From NCBI GenBank assembly GCA_002483265.1, contig DLHO01000020.1:1-64000 (forward strand): a stretch of 64,000 nt of DNA. The letters run 5' to 3'. Position 1 is the stretch's first letter. The number at the start of each line of letters is the position of its first letter. The DNA is from Flavobacteriales bacterium UBA7666 (GTDB lineage Bacteria; Bacteroidota; Bacteroidia; Flavobacteriales_D; Crocinitomicaceae). The position numbers and the translations under genes are program-made. Below are positions 42,166-50,719 of this stretch, one piece after another. The notes under the pieces were generated by a model. The model had not been told where the DNA came from and searched no databases. It saw only the letters and a program-made list of their open reading frames with translations.

Positions 42166-45100
42166 ATGAAAAAGCTATTAATACTTATAATGGTTAGTTT
42201 TTATGGTTATTTGGTTTCCTCACAGGAATTATTGACCACATCGAATTACCCATTCGCAAATATAGGGGTAGGGAGTACTATTCTTGCAGAAGATCCGTTA
42301 ACGAATGCGGGATCTTTAGTGAATTTTAATTTGGATCGTAGGTTTCGACTTGAATTAGTTTATAACCGAAATTCTCATAGTGATTTGATTATTTCCACGA
42401 AGTGGAGATTAACAGTAACAGCGATGAATACCGTCACTTCACAGCAAGAGAGTTTAGTTATTGATTTTACCCCATCAGGAGCTTCGAATTATAGTGCATG
42501 GGCAGATTTTAAATCTTCAGTACTTGGTGCTAATACAATGACGTGGAGAATTACAGGAATTAACGTTGAGAAAAAAGATCTTTCTAATGTATGGGTTCCC
42601 GGAACGGTTTCGGATCTTCCAATTGCCGATATTCACCTGGAAGCAATGGTTTTTAATGACCGTATAGTAGAAATGTCTTCAACGGCATTACCTAAAATGT
42701 CATTAACGAGTGGAAATGAATTGAACTGGGATCATGTTACGGGTGCTGTTGAATACGATGTTGAATGGGTTCATATAGACCTTCAAGATCAATTTACCTA
42801 TTCTGCCTCCGTTCCACAAGGGCCATTTGAATTTAAGGAACCGGTTCGTATAACGACCTATAAGCATCAGCATGTATTGGATTTGATTTATCCGAAAGGG
42901 ACAATCTATTATCGAATTCGGGCTAAGGGGTATTTCTTTCGGGTTTCAGGTGTGAAAGAGGTTTATTATTATGGCGGGTGGTCTTATGGTAAGAAATCAG
43001 GTGCCGGTAATATGAGTTTAGCGATTTCAACGAATTTTGAAGGGAAGAAGAATTGGCAGTATCAGGTAGGGTATTCTGAGAATGGTCTGTCAGCTAGTAC
43101 AATGACTTATTACGATGGTTCATTGCGTGCCCGCCAACAGTTAACACAGCAAAAAAGTACGGGTCAGGTTGTTGCTGCATCATCTTTATATGACTACGAA
43201 GGACGTTCAAGTGTGCAAGTAATACCAACTCCCATAAATGGGAATTCGTTAAACTATTACACTAATTTACATCAAGACGCTTCAGGAGGCGCTTTTGATA
43301 AAACGGATTTTGACCAAGGAATAAGTCCAGCTATGGGTAGTGCGAGCGGTGCTGCCCAGTACTACAGTCCATCCAATAATTTATGGTCTGATCCATATCG
43401 GGATAGGGTTCCTGACGCTGAAGGGTACCCTTATTCTCAAGTAATTTCTACTAACGATAATTTAGGTAGACTAAGAGTCAGCGGGGGAGTAGGTAAAACT
43501 CATCGTATCGGTGGTGGACATGAAAAACACTTTTACTATGTGAAGCCTACCGAGCGTGATTTGCGCGAATTATTTGGATCCAATGTTGGGGATTTAAGTC
43601 ATTATAATAAACAAATAGTGATAGACGAGAATGGGCAAGCTTCAGTAATTTATTCAGATCAGAATAATAGGACAATTGCGACTGGTTTAATGGGGGAGGC
43701 TCCAACCAATTTACTTCCCTTGGATAATAATCCCGCGGGTGCAGAGGTTACTACAACCTCCACATTGATGCCCATGAATCTAATCACCACCGATGATGAT
43801 GGAAATTTTCAGAGTGAGGTTGATTACAAGCATTTTAATCAGGGAACCAGTACAATTACCTTGAAATATGATTTATTGGAGGGAGGAGTGAATGCAATTA
43901 ACGAATATTTCGGTGGTTCATGTGCTTCTTGTTTTTATGAATTAGAGATTAAGGTATTTGATCCGTATGGAGCCCCCGTTAATTTAAATTACACTTCCAC
44001 AAGTTTCCCCGGGACTCCGCTTTCAACGATAAAGGAGCGATATTCGGGAAGTGATTTAGATTGTCAATCCCCTACTTTTAATTCGACTTTGCCGGGCGCT
44101 ATTTCCTATTCACTTGCTTTATCGATGCAGGGAGAATACCGGATTCAAAAGATTTTGCGGGTTGATAAGGCTGCGTTATTGAATTTTATGCAAAATGAGG
44201 CACCAGTTCTGCCAGGAGCCCCTAATTTAAATGACTACTTAGATACTTATACATCCAATGTAATAACCATGGGGTGTGGTTTAGATTGTGCATCCTATTA
44301 CGAGCAGGAATGTAGGGAACAATTAGGTATTCCCTTGACAGGAACATTGTCATCTTTATCAGTGAGTGATCAAAATATTATTAATGAATGTATTTCAATC
44401 AAATGTGCTGAATCTACATCAACTGTTTTGGAGGAAGAAATGCAAGAAGATCCTGGTATGTGTAATATGATGCTGGGATTGTTTAAGCAGGATATCTCGC
44501 CGGGTGGGTGGGTTTTCGAGAGTTATATGCCTTGGCGAATTACCACCTCGTATTGGCAGATTAGTTATCCCTTACCTTCCGGTGGTACATTTACTCCCAC
44601 CAGTTTACAGGATTTGAGTGATCATTGGAGAAGTGAATGGGTAGATTTAATAGCAATAGAATCGCATCCGGAGCATTGTCACTATCTAAAATGTGTGAGT
44701 TTGGCTGCTGCAAAACAATATCCTTTTACAGTAAACCTGACAACAACTTTTCTAGATGCACAGCCTGAATACATTAATAGTTCAGGAGATTTGGTAATGT
44801 CGACTGATCCGTTAATTTATCATCCCTTGTACTCCAGCAGTTTTAGTTCGTTTTTATCCGGATTGAATAGTAATTATAATACAACAGGAGTGAGTTTGTA
44901 TGATTTTGTAACAAATCAGATGCCTTTATTGACTCCAACGTTATTTAATGATGCTAATGGTATTCCATTGGTATTAGGTACAACAGAGTACAAGGATAGA
45001 GTTTGGATGTATATGCGAAATCTTTATATTGGTGAGCGGGAAGAGTTCATAGAAAATGGATACAGTTCAACATGTCTTTATCTAGATAATCCGAATGCAA

Positions 45101-48100
45101 ATGTTCCGAATCCATTATCAATTACTACTTCTGGCGGACAAACTAATGTCATGAGTTTAATGGACGATAATTGTGCGCAGTCCTGCGAGAACAACGTGGT
45201 ATTTTGGATGAGTGAGATTGAAGAGAATTGTAATGATTTGGATGAGAGTGAGCTGAATCAAGTTCGTTATCATCTGAAGAATTATTGTTTAAACAATTGT
45301 GACGGTTATTCTAATCAATTTGGAGCTATTCAGATGAGTGATATTATTGCCGGGAATAGTGATCTTTTGGCTGTAGAGGGAATTTTGAGCAGCAATTGCC
45401 CTAATTATTTTACCTTGGGTTCAATGGCAGTGGATGATACCTGTCAGAATCCTACAACAGTAACTTACACCGGAGTTACCGTATTTGGTCCTACTTTGAA
45501 TAAGAATCTTGCCTTATTAACAACCTTAGTTGGAGATGTTCCTTTCTCAAGCACACACTATACAAATTTTATAACATCCCCTGGGATAGCATCCATAGCA
45601 TCGGATTTTAGTTATGGCCATTGGACATCATCTGCTATGAAGGTGAGGCTTATAAATAACAGTACACTATTTTTTGTGGAGTATATTATAAATGATATTG
45701 CGAATATAGAGATATTAAGTTATGACTTGGATCCCAATCCATTTTCGTTGAATCCGATCTTATTCAATGTGAAAGTTACCCTGGTGAACGGGACATCTTC
45801 TGTACATGCGATTAATTATTATACATTAAAATCGCAATTAGATACAGACTTAGCAATATCCACTTACTGTATTTGCGAATTGAAAGCAACAACTATCTCA
45901 TTTGACTATTGCGAACCAGTAGATCCAAGTTTGGATAGTAATTTTTCCTTTGAGGCTTGGGTGGATGATTGTATTCAGGATATTTTGGATGAAGCAAATA
46001 TACTTGGTACAATTGCGTATGCTGAAGCATATGAAGATTTTATGAATGGATTAATTCAGTCATTTTCTACGAATTGTTTTAATAATACCACAGAGAGTTT
46101 CTCTATTTCGTATGATAAACAAGAGTATTACTATACACTGTACTACTATGATCAGGCTGCTAATTTAGTACAAACCGTACCGCCGGCAGGGGTTCACATC
46201 GTTATTCCACAAGCATTTAACGCTGATGGAGTTTGGAATGGCACCACTGAGCCACTTCATGACTTAAAATCAATCTATACGTTTAATTCCTTAAATCAAG
46301 TAACGAAGGTTAGCACTCCGGATGGTGGAGTTTCCAGGATTTGGTATAATTCAGTCCAGCAGCCGCGTTATTCTCAAACTGCCGAGCAAGCTGAGGCAAC
46401 TAAATGCACTTACATTAGTTATGATGCTTTAGGACGTGCGATAGAAGGTGGGGTGATAGCCAATGTGAATATGAGCATTGCCATTGGATCGAAAGATGTA
46501 AATACTTACCCGATTGCAACATCCGGTGCTCCAACGTATGATGTAACAAAAACAATATACAACAAACAAACCGTACCATTAAATACAGCATTAGGCTGGA
46601 ATCCGAAGGATTTGAACAATCAGATTGCTGCGTCTTTATCCTATCGTGTGTATACAGGAACGATTCAATCCTATGACAATGCAATTTATTACGATTATGA
46701 TCCACACGGGAACCCGAAAGAAATCTTAAATGATATTCCATTAATGGGTGCCAATAATCGTTACAAAAGAGTGGAGTATCAATATGAAGTATATTCCGGA
46801 AAAGTTCTAAAACTCATTTATCAAAAGGATAAAGAAGATCAATTTATACATAGTTATCAATACGATGACGATAACCGCTTGACTCAGGTTCAAACATCTC
46901 GTGATGGGGTAAAATGGGATACTGATGCAAGTTATAGTTATTATTTACATGGCCCTTTAGCTCGAGTGGAGTTGGGAGAAGATAAAGTGCAGGGTATTGA
47001 TTATGCTTATACAGTTCATGGTTGGTTGAAAGGTGTGAATAGTAATTCCGGTGTTGCAACCCGGGATTTAGGCAGGGATGGTGGCATACTGCCACATAAG
47101 AATCGTTATGTCGCACAAGATGAAATCGGATATAGCTTGACCTACTTTAATTCAGGGACGGAAACCGATTACAAACCGATTGTTACACCAACAGCAGCTA
47201 ATAACTGGCTTTCTGCTAATGAAAATGCGATTTTGACGGGTGCACCGAATGTGGTCAATTTGTACAATGGTAATATTCGTGCAATGTTTACTTCAATAAT
47301 GAAATTAAACAACCAGGTATTGGGGAATGTGGCTCGAGTTTATAAATATGATCAATTGCAACGTATCAAGGAAGCACAAACCTATACTGCTGTCAATCAG
47401 GTTGCGAATAACTCCTGGACAGGTGCCGGAGCAACCAGCGCTCATTACAGTTCTTACAGTTATGATTTGAATGGCAATTTAAAAACTTTAAACCGTAAAA
47501 ATAATCTGGGTGCTACAATAGATGATTTTACCTACCGTTACGAATTATCGGGTGGAATCGCGGGTGATTTGAAGAGTAACCGCTTGTATCATATCAATGA
47601 TGGTCAAACTATTAATACGGCATTCAATGATGATGTGGATGATATGGGTAATTACAGCACAACCAATGTGAATTCCACAAATAATTACCGCTACGATGCA
47701 TCCGGAAGATTGACCCAGGATCTTCAGGAGAAAATCTCAACTATTGAATGGAATGTTCAAAATAAGCTTACTAAGCTTACCCGATTCAACACCAGCGACG
47801 ATGAGGATCTAGAGTTTCGCTATGATGCTTTAGGAAGAAGAGTAGTAAAGATTTCCAAACCGAAAGTACTCAGTGGAGGTGTTTATGTCGTAAATGCGAC
47901 ACAGATTAAAACGACCTATTATGCACTTGATGCACAAGGTAATGTAATGGCTACATATTTCCAGCAGGGAGACGTCGCTGGAGCGTTTGCAACGTCTGGG
48001 TTAAATACTACGGCGATGAAATTAGTGGATTTTCAATTGTACGGATCAAGTCGGTTAGGAATCAGGAAAGAGGATAAGACCTTGAGTACTTTACCAAATA

Positions 48101-49824
48101 CTGCCTATTTGGAATCCAGTAATCGTGCAACGGCTATAATCAATGTATCCGCTACCACTTATGGAACAACTGGAACAACAACTTATGTGCAGTATAAAAT
48201 TGGTGGTATCGATCTGAATGACGTTTACGCCTGGAATAACAATGTCAGTCTCTTTGATGCAAATGTAAAAGGATTGGTAGAAGCGATTAATAAGAGAACA
48301 TTCTTTACAGACGTAAGTGCTTCGTTGTGGCACGACAAGAATGCAGCCGGAGTGGTATACATCAAGTTGAGTTTTAGTCAACCAGGTATTTGGGGCAATC
48401 AGTCTTTGTCGGTTTGTACAACAACAACGTTGGGGGGAACCCCCGCTCCGAACAACAGCTTAACCACAGGACCTCATGTTGCGCGCCAGTTTGGATATGG
48501 AACAAGTAAAGGCTCCGTAGTTTTTGGTAATAAGCTTTATGAATTATCGAATTATTTAGGAAATGTGTTGGCAATGGTATCCGATCGTAAATGGGGTGTT
48601 GACGATGGTGTTTATAACTTGACTACAGGAGTTAAAACATCTTCCATAGCCGATAAAATTACAGATTATTATGTGCCAACTGTGCTTTCCTATACGGATT
48701 ACGATCCATTCGGAACAGAGCAATCCGGACGAAATGATGGAGACTATTATCGCTTTGGGTTTAACGGATATGAAGGGGATAAAGAAGTAAGTGGAGAAGG
48801 AAATAGCTACACTACTGAGTTTAGACAATATGATCCTAGAATTGGAAGATGGAAGAGTTTAGATCCGATGTCGGCGTCTTCACCCTATTTATCACCCTAT
48901 TGCGCATACGACAATAATCCGATATATTTTACTGATCCACAAGGATTAACAGCAGAGAACACCGGTGGAAAGAAGAAGAAGGAAAAGGAAAAGAAGCTCA
49001 ATTTGGAGGGAGGTGAGAGAGTTACACTTCCTAGGGGTGCTAAAGTGACTAGGTTCAGGGATGCGGATAAGAATGGTATCATTGGACATAGTAATGGTGT
49101 AGCTTATAAAGGTGTAAAAAAGAATGATATATTTCAATTTGAACAGGAAGGAGTAACATATACCGCAATGTTTGATGCTAGTGGTAATTTCAAAAACTAT
49201 AAAGGTTCGGATGGATCAGTCCATATAGGTGAAGTAATCATATGGAAACAAGTGCAAAGAATAATAGCGACAACCAAAACCTATAATGATTTATTTGGAA
49301 ATGAATCTTTTATGATTGAACAAATGGTTCATCTTCGAGCTACTGAGATATTAAAAACCAAGGTGTCAATGTTTACCTTTGGATATAGGGTGCCAGTGGA
49401 AAATCAGAATTATAGAATACTTAAGGTATTTGGAAAAAACACGAAGTATGTAAAAGTATTTGGTGCTGTAAAAATTATTGGAGGGGTAGCATCTGTTGTG
49501 TCGCCATTTGTCACAGGGTTTGAGATGTATGATAAATGGTCAGACGGTAACCCCAATACATATATAGAAGGAAGAGATGTGATGGATTTGGGTGTTGGAA
49601 TAGTTGGAGGTACCACAACTGTTTTAGTTGCCTTGGGATATGTTACCAACCCTGTTGGATGGGTCATTGGAATAGGTTGTGGGGTATATGGATTGGTTAC
49701 TTTTATTATTGATGATTACAATGCCCCACCTTCTTTAAGAGGTGTTCTGCCGGAAGCTCCATCCGATTGGAAAAATCAAATTGATAATACCGGCCTGCAG
49801 TTAGAAACCACGCTGCACGAATGA
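42166..49824 (+). CDS. Giant Rhs/YD-repeat protein with a variable C-terminal tip
   Basis: 2552 residues, signal peptide (MKKLLILIMVSFYGYLVSSQ). Residues 1-1380 hold the Bacteroidota Rhs N-terminal part (including GRLRVSGGVGKTHRIGGGHE and a Cys-rich section near 700-1080). YD-like repeats run from about 1382 to 1990 (YTFNSLNQVTKVSTPDGG, YRYDASGRLTQDLQ, FRYDALGRRVVKIS). The Rhs core ends at about 2211-2262 (FRQYDPRIGRWKSLDPMS, CAYDNNPIYFTDPQG). The 290-residue tip beyond is unlike the core: a Lys-rich linker (KKKKEKEKK), a mixed region, then hydrophobic stretches at 2431-2456 and 2472-2515 with GVGIVGGTTTVLVALGYV. Such hydrophobic tips suggest a membrane-acting effector. No known toxin family was recognised. 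Confidence 0.75.
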   Translation: MKKLLILIMVSFYGYLVSSQELLTTSNYPFANIGVGSTILAEDPLTNAGSLVNFNLDRRFRLELVYNRNSHSDLIISTKWRLTVTAMNTVTSQQESLVIDFTPSGASNYSAWADFKSSVLGANTMTWRITGINVEKKDLSNVWVPGTVSDLPIADIHLEAMVFNDRIVEMSSTALPKMSLTSGNELNWDHVTGAVEYDVEWVHIDLQDQFTYSASVPQGPFEFKEPVRITTYKHQHVLDLIYPKGTIYYRIRAKGYFFRVSGVKEVYYYGGWSYGKKSGAGNMSLAISTNFEGKKNWQYQVGYSENGLSASTMTYYDGSLRARQQLTQQKSTGQVVAASSLYDYEGRSSVQVIPTPINGNSLNYYTNLHQDASGGAFDKTDFDQGISPAMGSASGAAQYYSPSNNLWSDPYRDRVPDAEGYPYSQVISTNDNLGRLRVSGGVGKTHRIGGGHEKHFYYVKPTERDLRELFGSNVGDLSHYNKQIVIDENGQASVIYSDQNNRTIATGLMGEAPTNLLPLDNNPAGAEVTTTSTLMPMNLITTDDDGNFQSEVDYKHFNQGTSTITLKYDLLEGGVNAINEYFGGSCASCFYELEIKVFDPYGAPVNLNYTSTSFPGTPLSTIKERYSGSDLDCQSPTFNSTLPGAISYSLALSMQGEYRIQKILRVDKAALLNFMQNEAPVLPGAPNLNDYLDTYTSNVITMGCGLDCASYYEQECREQLGIPLTGTLSSLSVSDQNIINECISIKCAESTSTVLEEEMQEDPGMCNMMLGLFKQDISPGGWVFESYMPWRITTSYWQISYPLPSGGTFTPTSLQDLSDHWRSEWVDLIAIESHPEHCHYLKCVSLAAAKQYPFTVNLTTTFLDAQPEYINSSGDLVMSTDPLIYHPLYSSSFSSFLSGLNSNYNTTGVSLYDFVTNQMPLLTPTLFNDANGIPLVLGTTEYKDRVWMYMRNLYIGEREEFIENGYSSTCLYLDNPNANVPNPLSITTSGGQTNVMSLMDDNCAQSCENNVVFWMSEIEENCNDLDESELNQVRYHLKNYCLNNCDGYSNQFGAIQMSDIIAGNSDLLAVEGILSSNCPNYFTLGSMAVDDTCQNPTTVTYTGVTVFGPTLNKNLALLTTLVGDVPFSSTHYTNFITSPGIASIASDFSYGHWTSSAMKVRLINNSTLFFVEYIINDIANIEILSYDLDPNPFSLNPILFNVKVTLVNGTSSVHAINYYTLKSQLDTDLAISTYCICELKATTISFDYCEPVDPSLDSNFSFEAWVDDCIQDILDEANILGTIAYAEAYEDFMNGLIQSFSTNCFNNTTESFSISYDKQEYYYTLYYYDQAANLVQTVPPAGVHIVIPQAFNADGVWNGTTEPLHDLKSIYTFNSLNQVTKVSTPDGGVSRIWYNSVQQPRYSQTAEQAEATKCTYISYDALGRAIEGGVIANVNMSIAIGSKDVNTYPIATSGAPTYDVTKTIYNKQTVPLNTALGWNPKDLNNQIAASLSYRVYTGTIQSYDNAIYYDYDPHGNPKEILNDIPLMGANNRYKRVEYQYEVYSGKVLKLIYQKDKEDQFIHSYQYDDDNRLTQVQTSRDGVKWDTDASYSYYLHGPLARVELGEDKVQGIDYAYTVHGWLKGVNSNSGVATRDLGRDGGILPHKNRYVAQDEIGYSLTYFNSGTETDYKPIVTPTAANNWLSANENAILTGAPNVVNLYNGNIRAMFTSIMKLNNQVLGNVARVYKYDQLQRIKEAQTYTAVNQVANNSWTGAGATSAHYSSYSYDLNGNLKTLNRKNNLGATIDDFTYRYELSGGIAGDLKSNRLYHINDGQTINTAFNDDVDDMGNYSTTNVNSTNNYRYDASGRLTQDLQEKISTIEWNVQNKLTKLTRFNTSDDEDLEFRYDALGRRVVKISKPKVLSGGVYVVNATQIKTTYYALDAQGNVMATYFQQGDVAGAFATSGLNTTAMKLVDFQLYGSSRLGIRKEDKTLSTLPNTAYLESSNRATAIINVSATTYGTTGTTTYVQYKIGGIDLNDVYAWNNNVSLFDANVKGLVEAINKRTFFTDVSASLWHDKNAAGVVYIKLSFSQPGIWGNQSLSVCTTTTLGGTPAPNNSLTTGPHVARQFGYGTSKGSVVFGNKLYELSNYLGNVLAMVSDRKWGVDDGVYNLTTGVKTSSIADKITDYYVPTVLSYTDYDPFGTEQSGRNDGDYYRFGFNGYEGDKEVSGEGNSYTTEFRQYDPRIGRWKSLDPMSASSPYLSPYCAYDNNPIYFTDPQGLTAENTGGKKKKEKEKKLNLEGGERVTLPRGAKVTRFRDADKNGIIGHSNGVAYKGVKKNDIFQFEQEGVTYTAMFDASGNFKNYKGSDGSVHIGEVIIWKQVQRIIATTKTYNDLFGNESFMIEQMVHLRATEILKTKVSMFTFGYRVPVENQNYRILKVFGKNTKYVKVFGAVKIIGGVASVVSPFVTGFEMYDKWSDGNPNTYIEGRDVMDLGVGIVGGTTTVLVALGYVTNPVGWVIGIGCGVYGLVTFIIDDYNAPPSLRGVLPEAPSDWKNQIDNTGLQLETTLHE

Positions 49825-49854
49825 TACCTGGTGAAAGGATAAAAAGAATTTATG

Positions 49855-49886
49855 AGATAGCCACGAATTCTAAAATGGCTATCTTT
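49855..49886. terminator. Hairpin after the Rhs gene
   Basis: Stem agatagcca / tggctatct with a 13-nt loop and a short T-run. It separates the Rhs gene from the small membrane protein gene. Confidence 0.6.
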
Positions 49887-49937
49887 ACACTGTTAAGTTA
49901 AAGCAAGAAAGTTAGCATTAAACGGGGTGTCATTACT

Positions 49938-50357
49938 ATGAAGAATATTTTAGTTAAAGTAATTGTTGGAACCCTCTTTCATTTTAGGGAAAATCCTAAA
50001 ACTGCTGGGTTTTGGAAGTTTGGAGCTTGGGCTTTTCTGACATTCAATTTTGTGATTAATTTATCAACGATTTTGATAATTTTTGATAACATTTTGATTA
50101 GATCAAAGCTTGGGAGGCTGCATGTGGTTGTTTTTGAAAACAGTTTGTTGAATAAGGTATTTGTATTTGCTGCGATATATGGCATTGTTGGAATAGTTGT
50201 TTATTTTTTTGTGTTTCGTAACAGGAAGTATGATTTTTATTTAAATAAGTATCCTAATTATAGGTCAAGTAATTATTCTAAATGGTATTTTATCGGAAGT
50301 TATGCTGTTCTTTTCATAGTGTTTATTATTGCAATTTGGCCCGCTATAGTATGGTGA
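49938..50357 (+). CDS. Small membrane protein, candidate immunity protein
   Basis: 139 residues with three membrane segments (FWKFGAWAFLTFNFVINLSTILIIF, VFVFAAIYGIVGIVVYFFVF, WYFIGSYAVLFIVFIIAIW, each in part). It lies directly after the Rhs protein with the variable tip, the position of immunity genes in polymorphic toxin systems. A membrane protein is the expected type of immunity against a membrane-acting tip. No family is recognised and there is no direct evidence. It could equally be an unrelated small membrane protein. Confidence 0.5.
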   Translation: MKNILVKVIVGTLFHFRENPKTAGFWKFGAWAFLTFNFVINLSTILIIFDNILIRSKLGRLHVVVFENSLLNKVFVFAAIYGIVGIVVYFFVFRNRKYDFYLNKYPNYRSSNYSKWYFIGSYAVLFIVFIIAIWPAIVW

Positions 50358-50441
50358 AGCTGTAAAACTTTTGTGGTCTTTCCCATTTTCGGGCTGCATC
50401 TAAGTAATGCTCGGAAAATACCTGATATTTTTGTAAGTATT

Positions 50442-50491
50442 CCAAAAAGAAAAAAGCATTTTACGCAAGTAAGATGCTTTTTTCTTTTTGG
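50442..50491. repeat. Long hairpin, second member of the acgcaagt-loop family
   Basis: Arms ccaaaaagaaaaaagcat / atgcttttttctttttgg with tttacgcaagtaag in the loop. It shares this loop core with the tRNA-Arg terminator at 20666-20714. It can end the membrane protein transcript. The gap 50358-50719 has nothing else beyond this and the next terminator. Confidence 0.7.
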
Positions 50492-50664
50492 GGTGAGAGT
50501 GAGATTGGAGAATGAGCCTAAAGCAGATCAGCTGCGACTGACCGCTATGGGGCAAGAGAACGAGGAAAAGATCTGTGTGAAAAGCTTGATTTTAAGTTTC
50601 TTTTTAGCAGTAAATCTTTTTACGATAAATCCTTATGAGAACCTTTAAAATTCTCTGTAAATAT

Positions 50665-50708
50665 AAAAGCCCCGAAGCAGATGTTTCCATCGCTTCGGGG
50701 CTTTTTTT
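50665..50708. terminator. Bidirectional terminator at the Rhs-locus/T9SS-protein junction
   Basis: Stem aaaagccccgaagc / gcttcggggctttt with T-runs on both sides. It ends the minus-strand gene at 50720 and anything arriving from the plus strand. Confidence 0.88.
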
Positions 50709-50719
50709 GCTGTAATTCT

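Noticed and set aside
34888..49824. Tc toxin B and C pair
   Set aside because: The first giant lacks a recognisable SpvB/TcB beta-propeller pattern, and each giant has its own Sec signal peptide, which Tc B/C proteins do not have.
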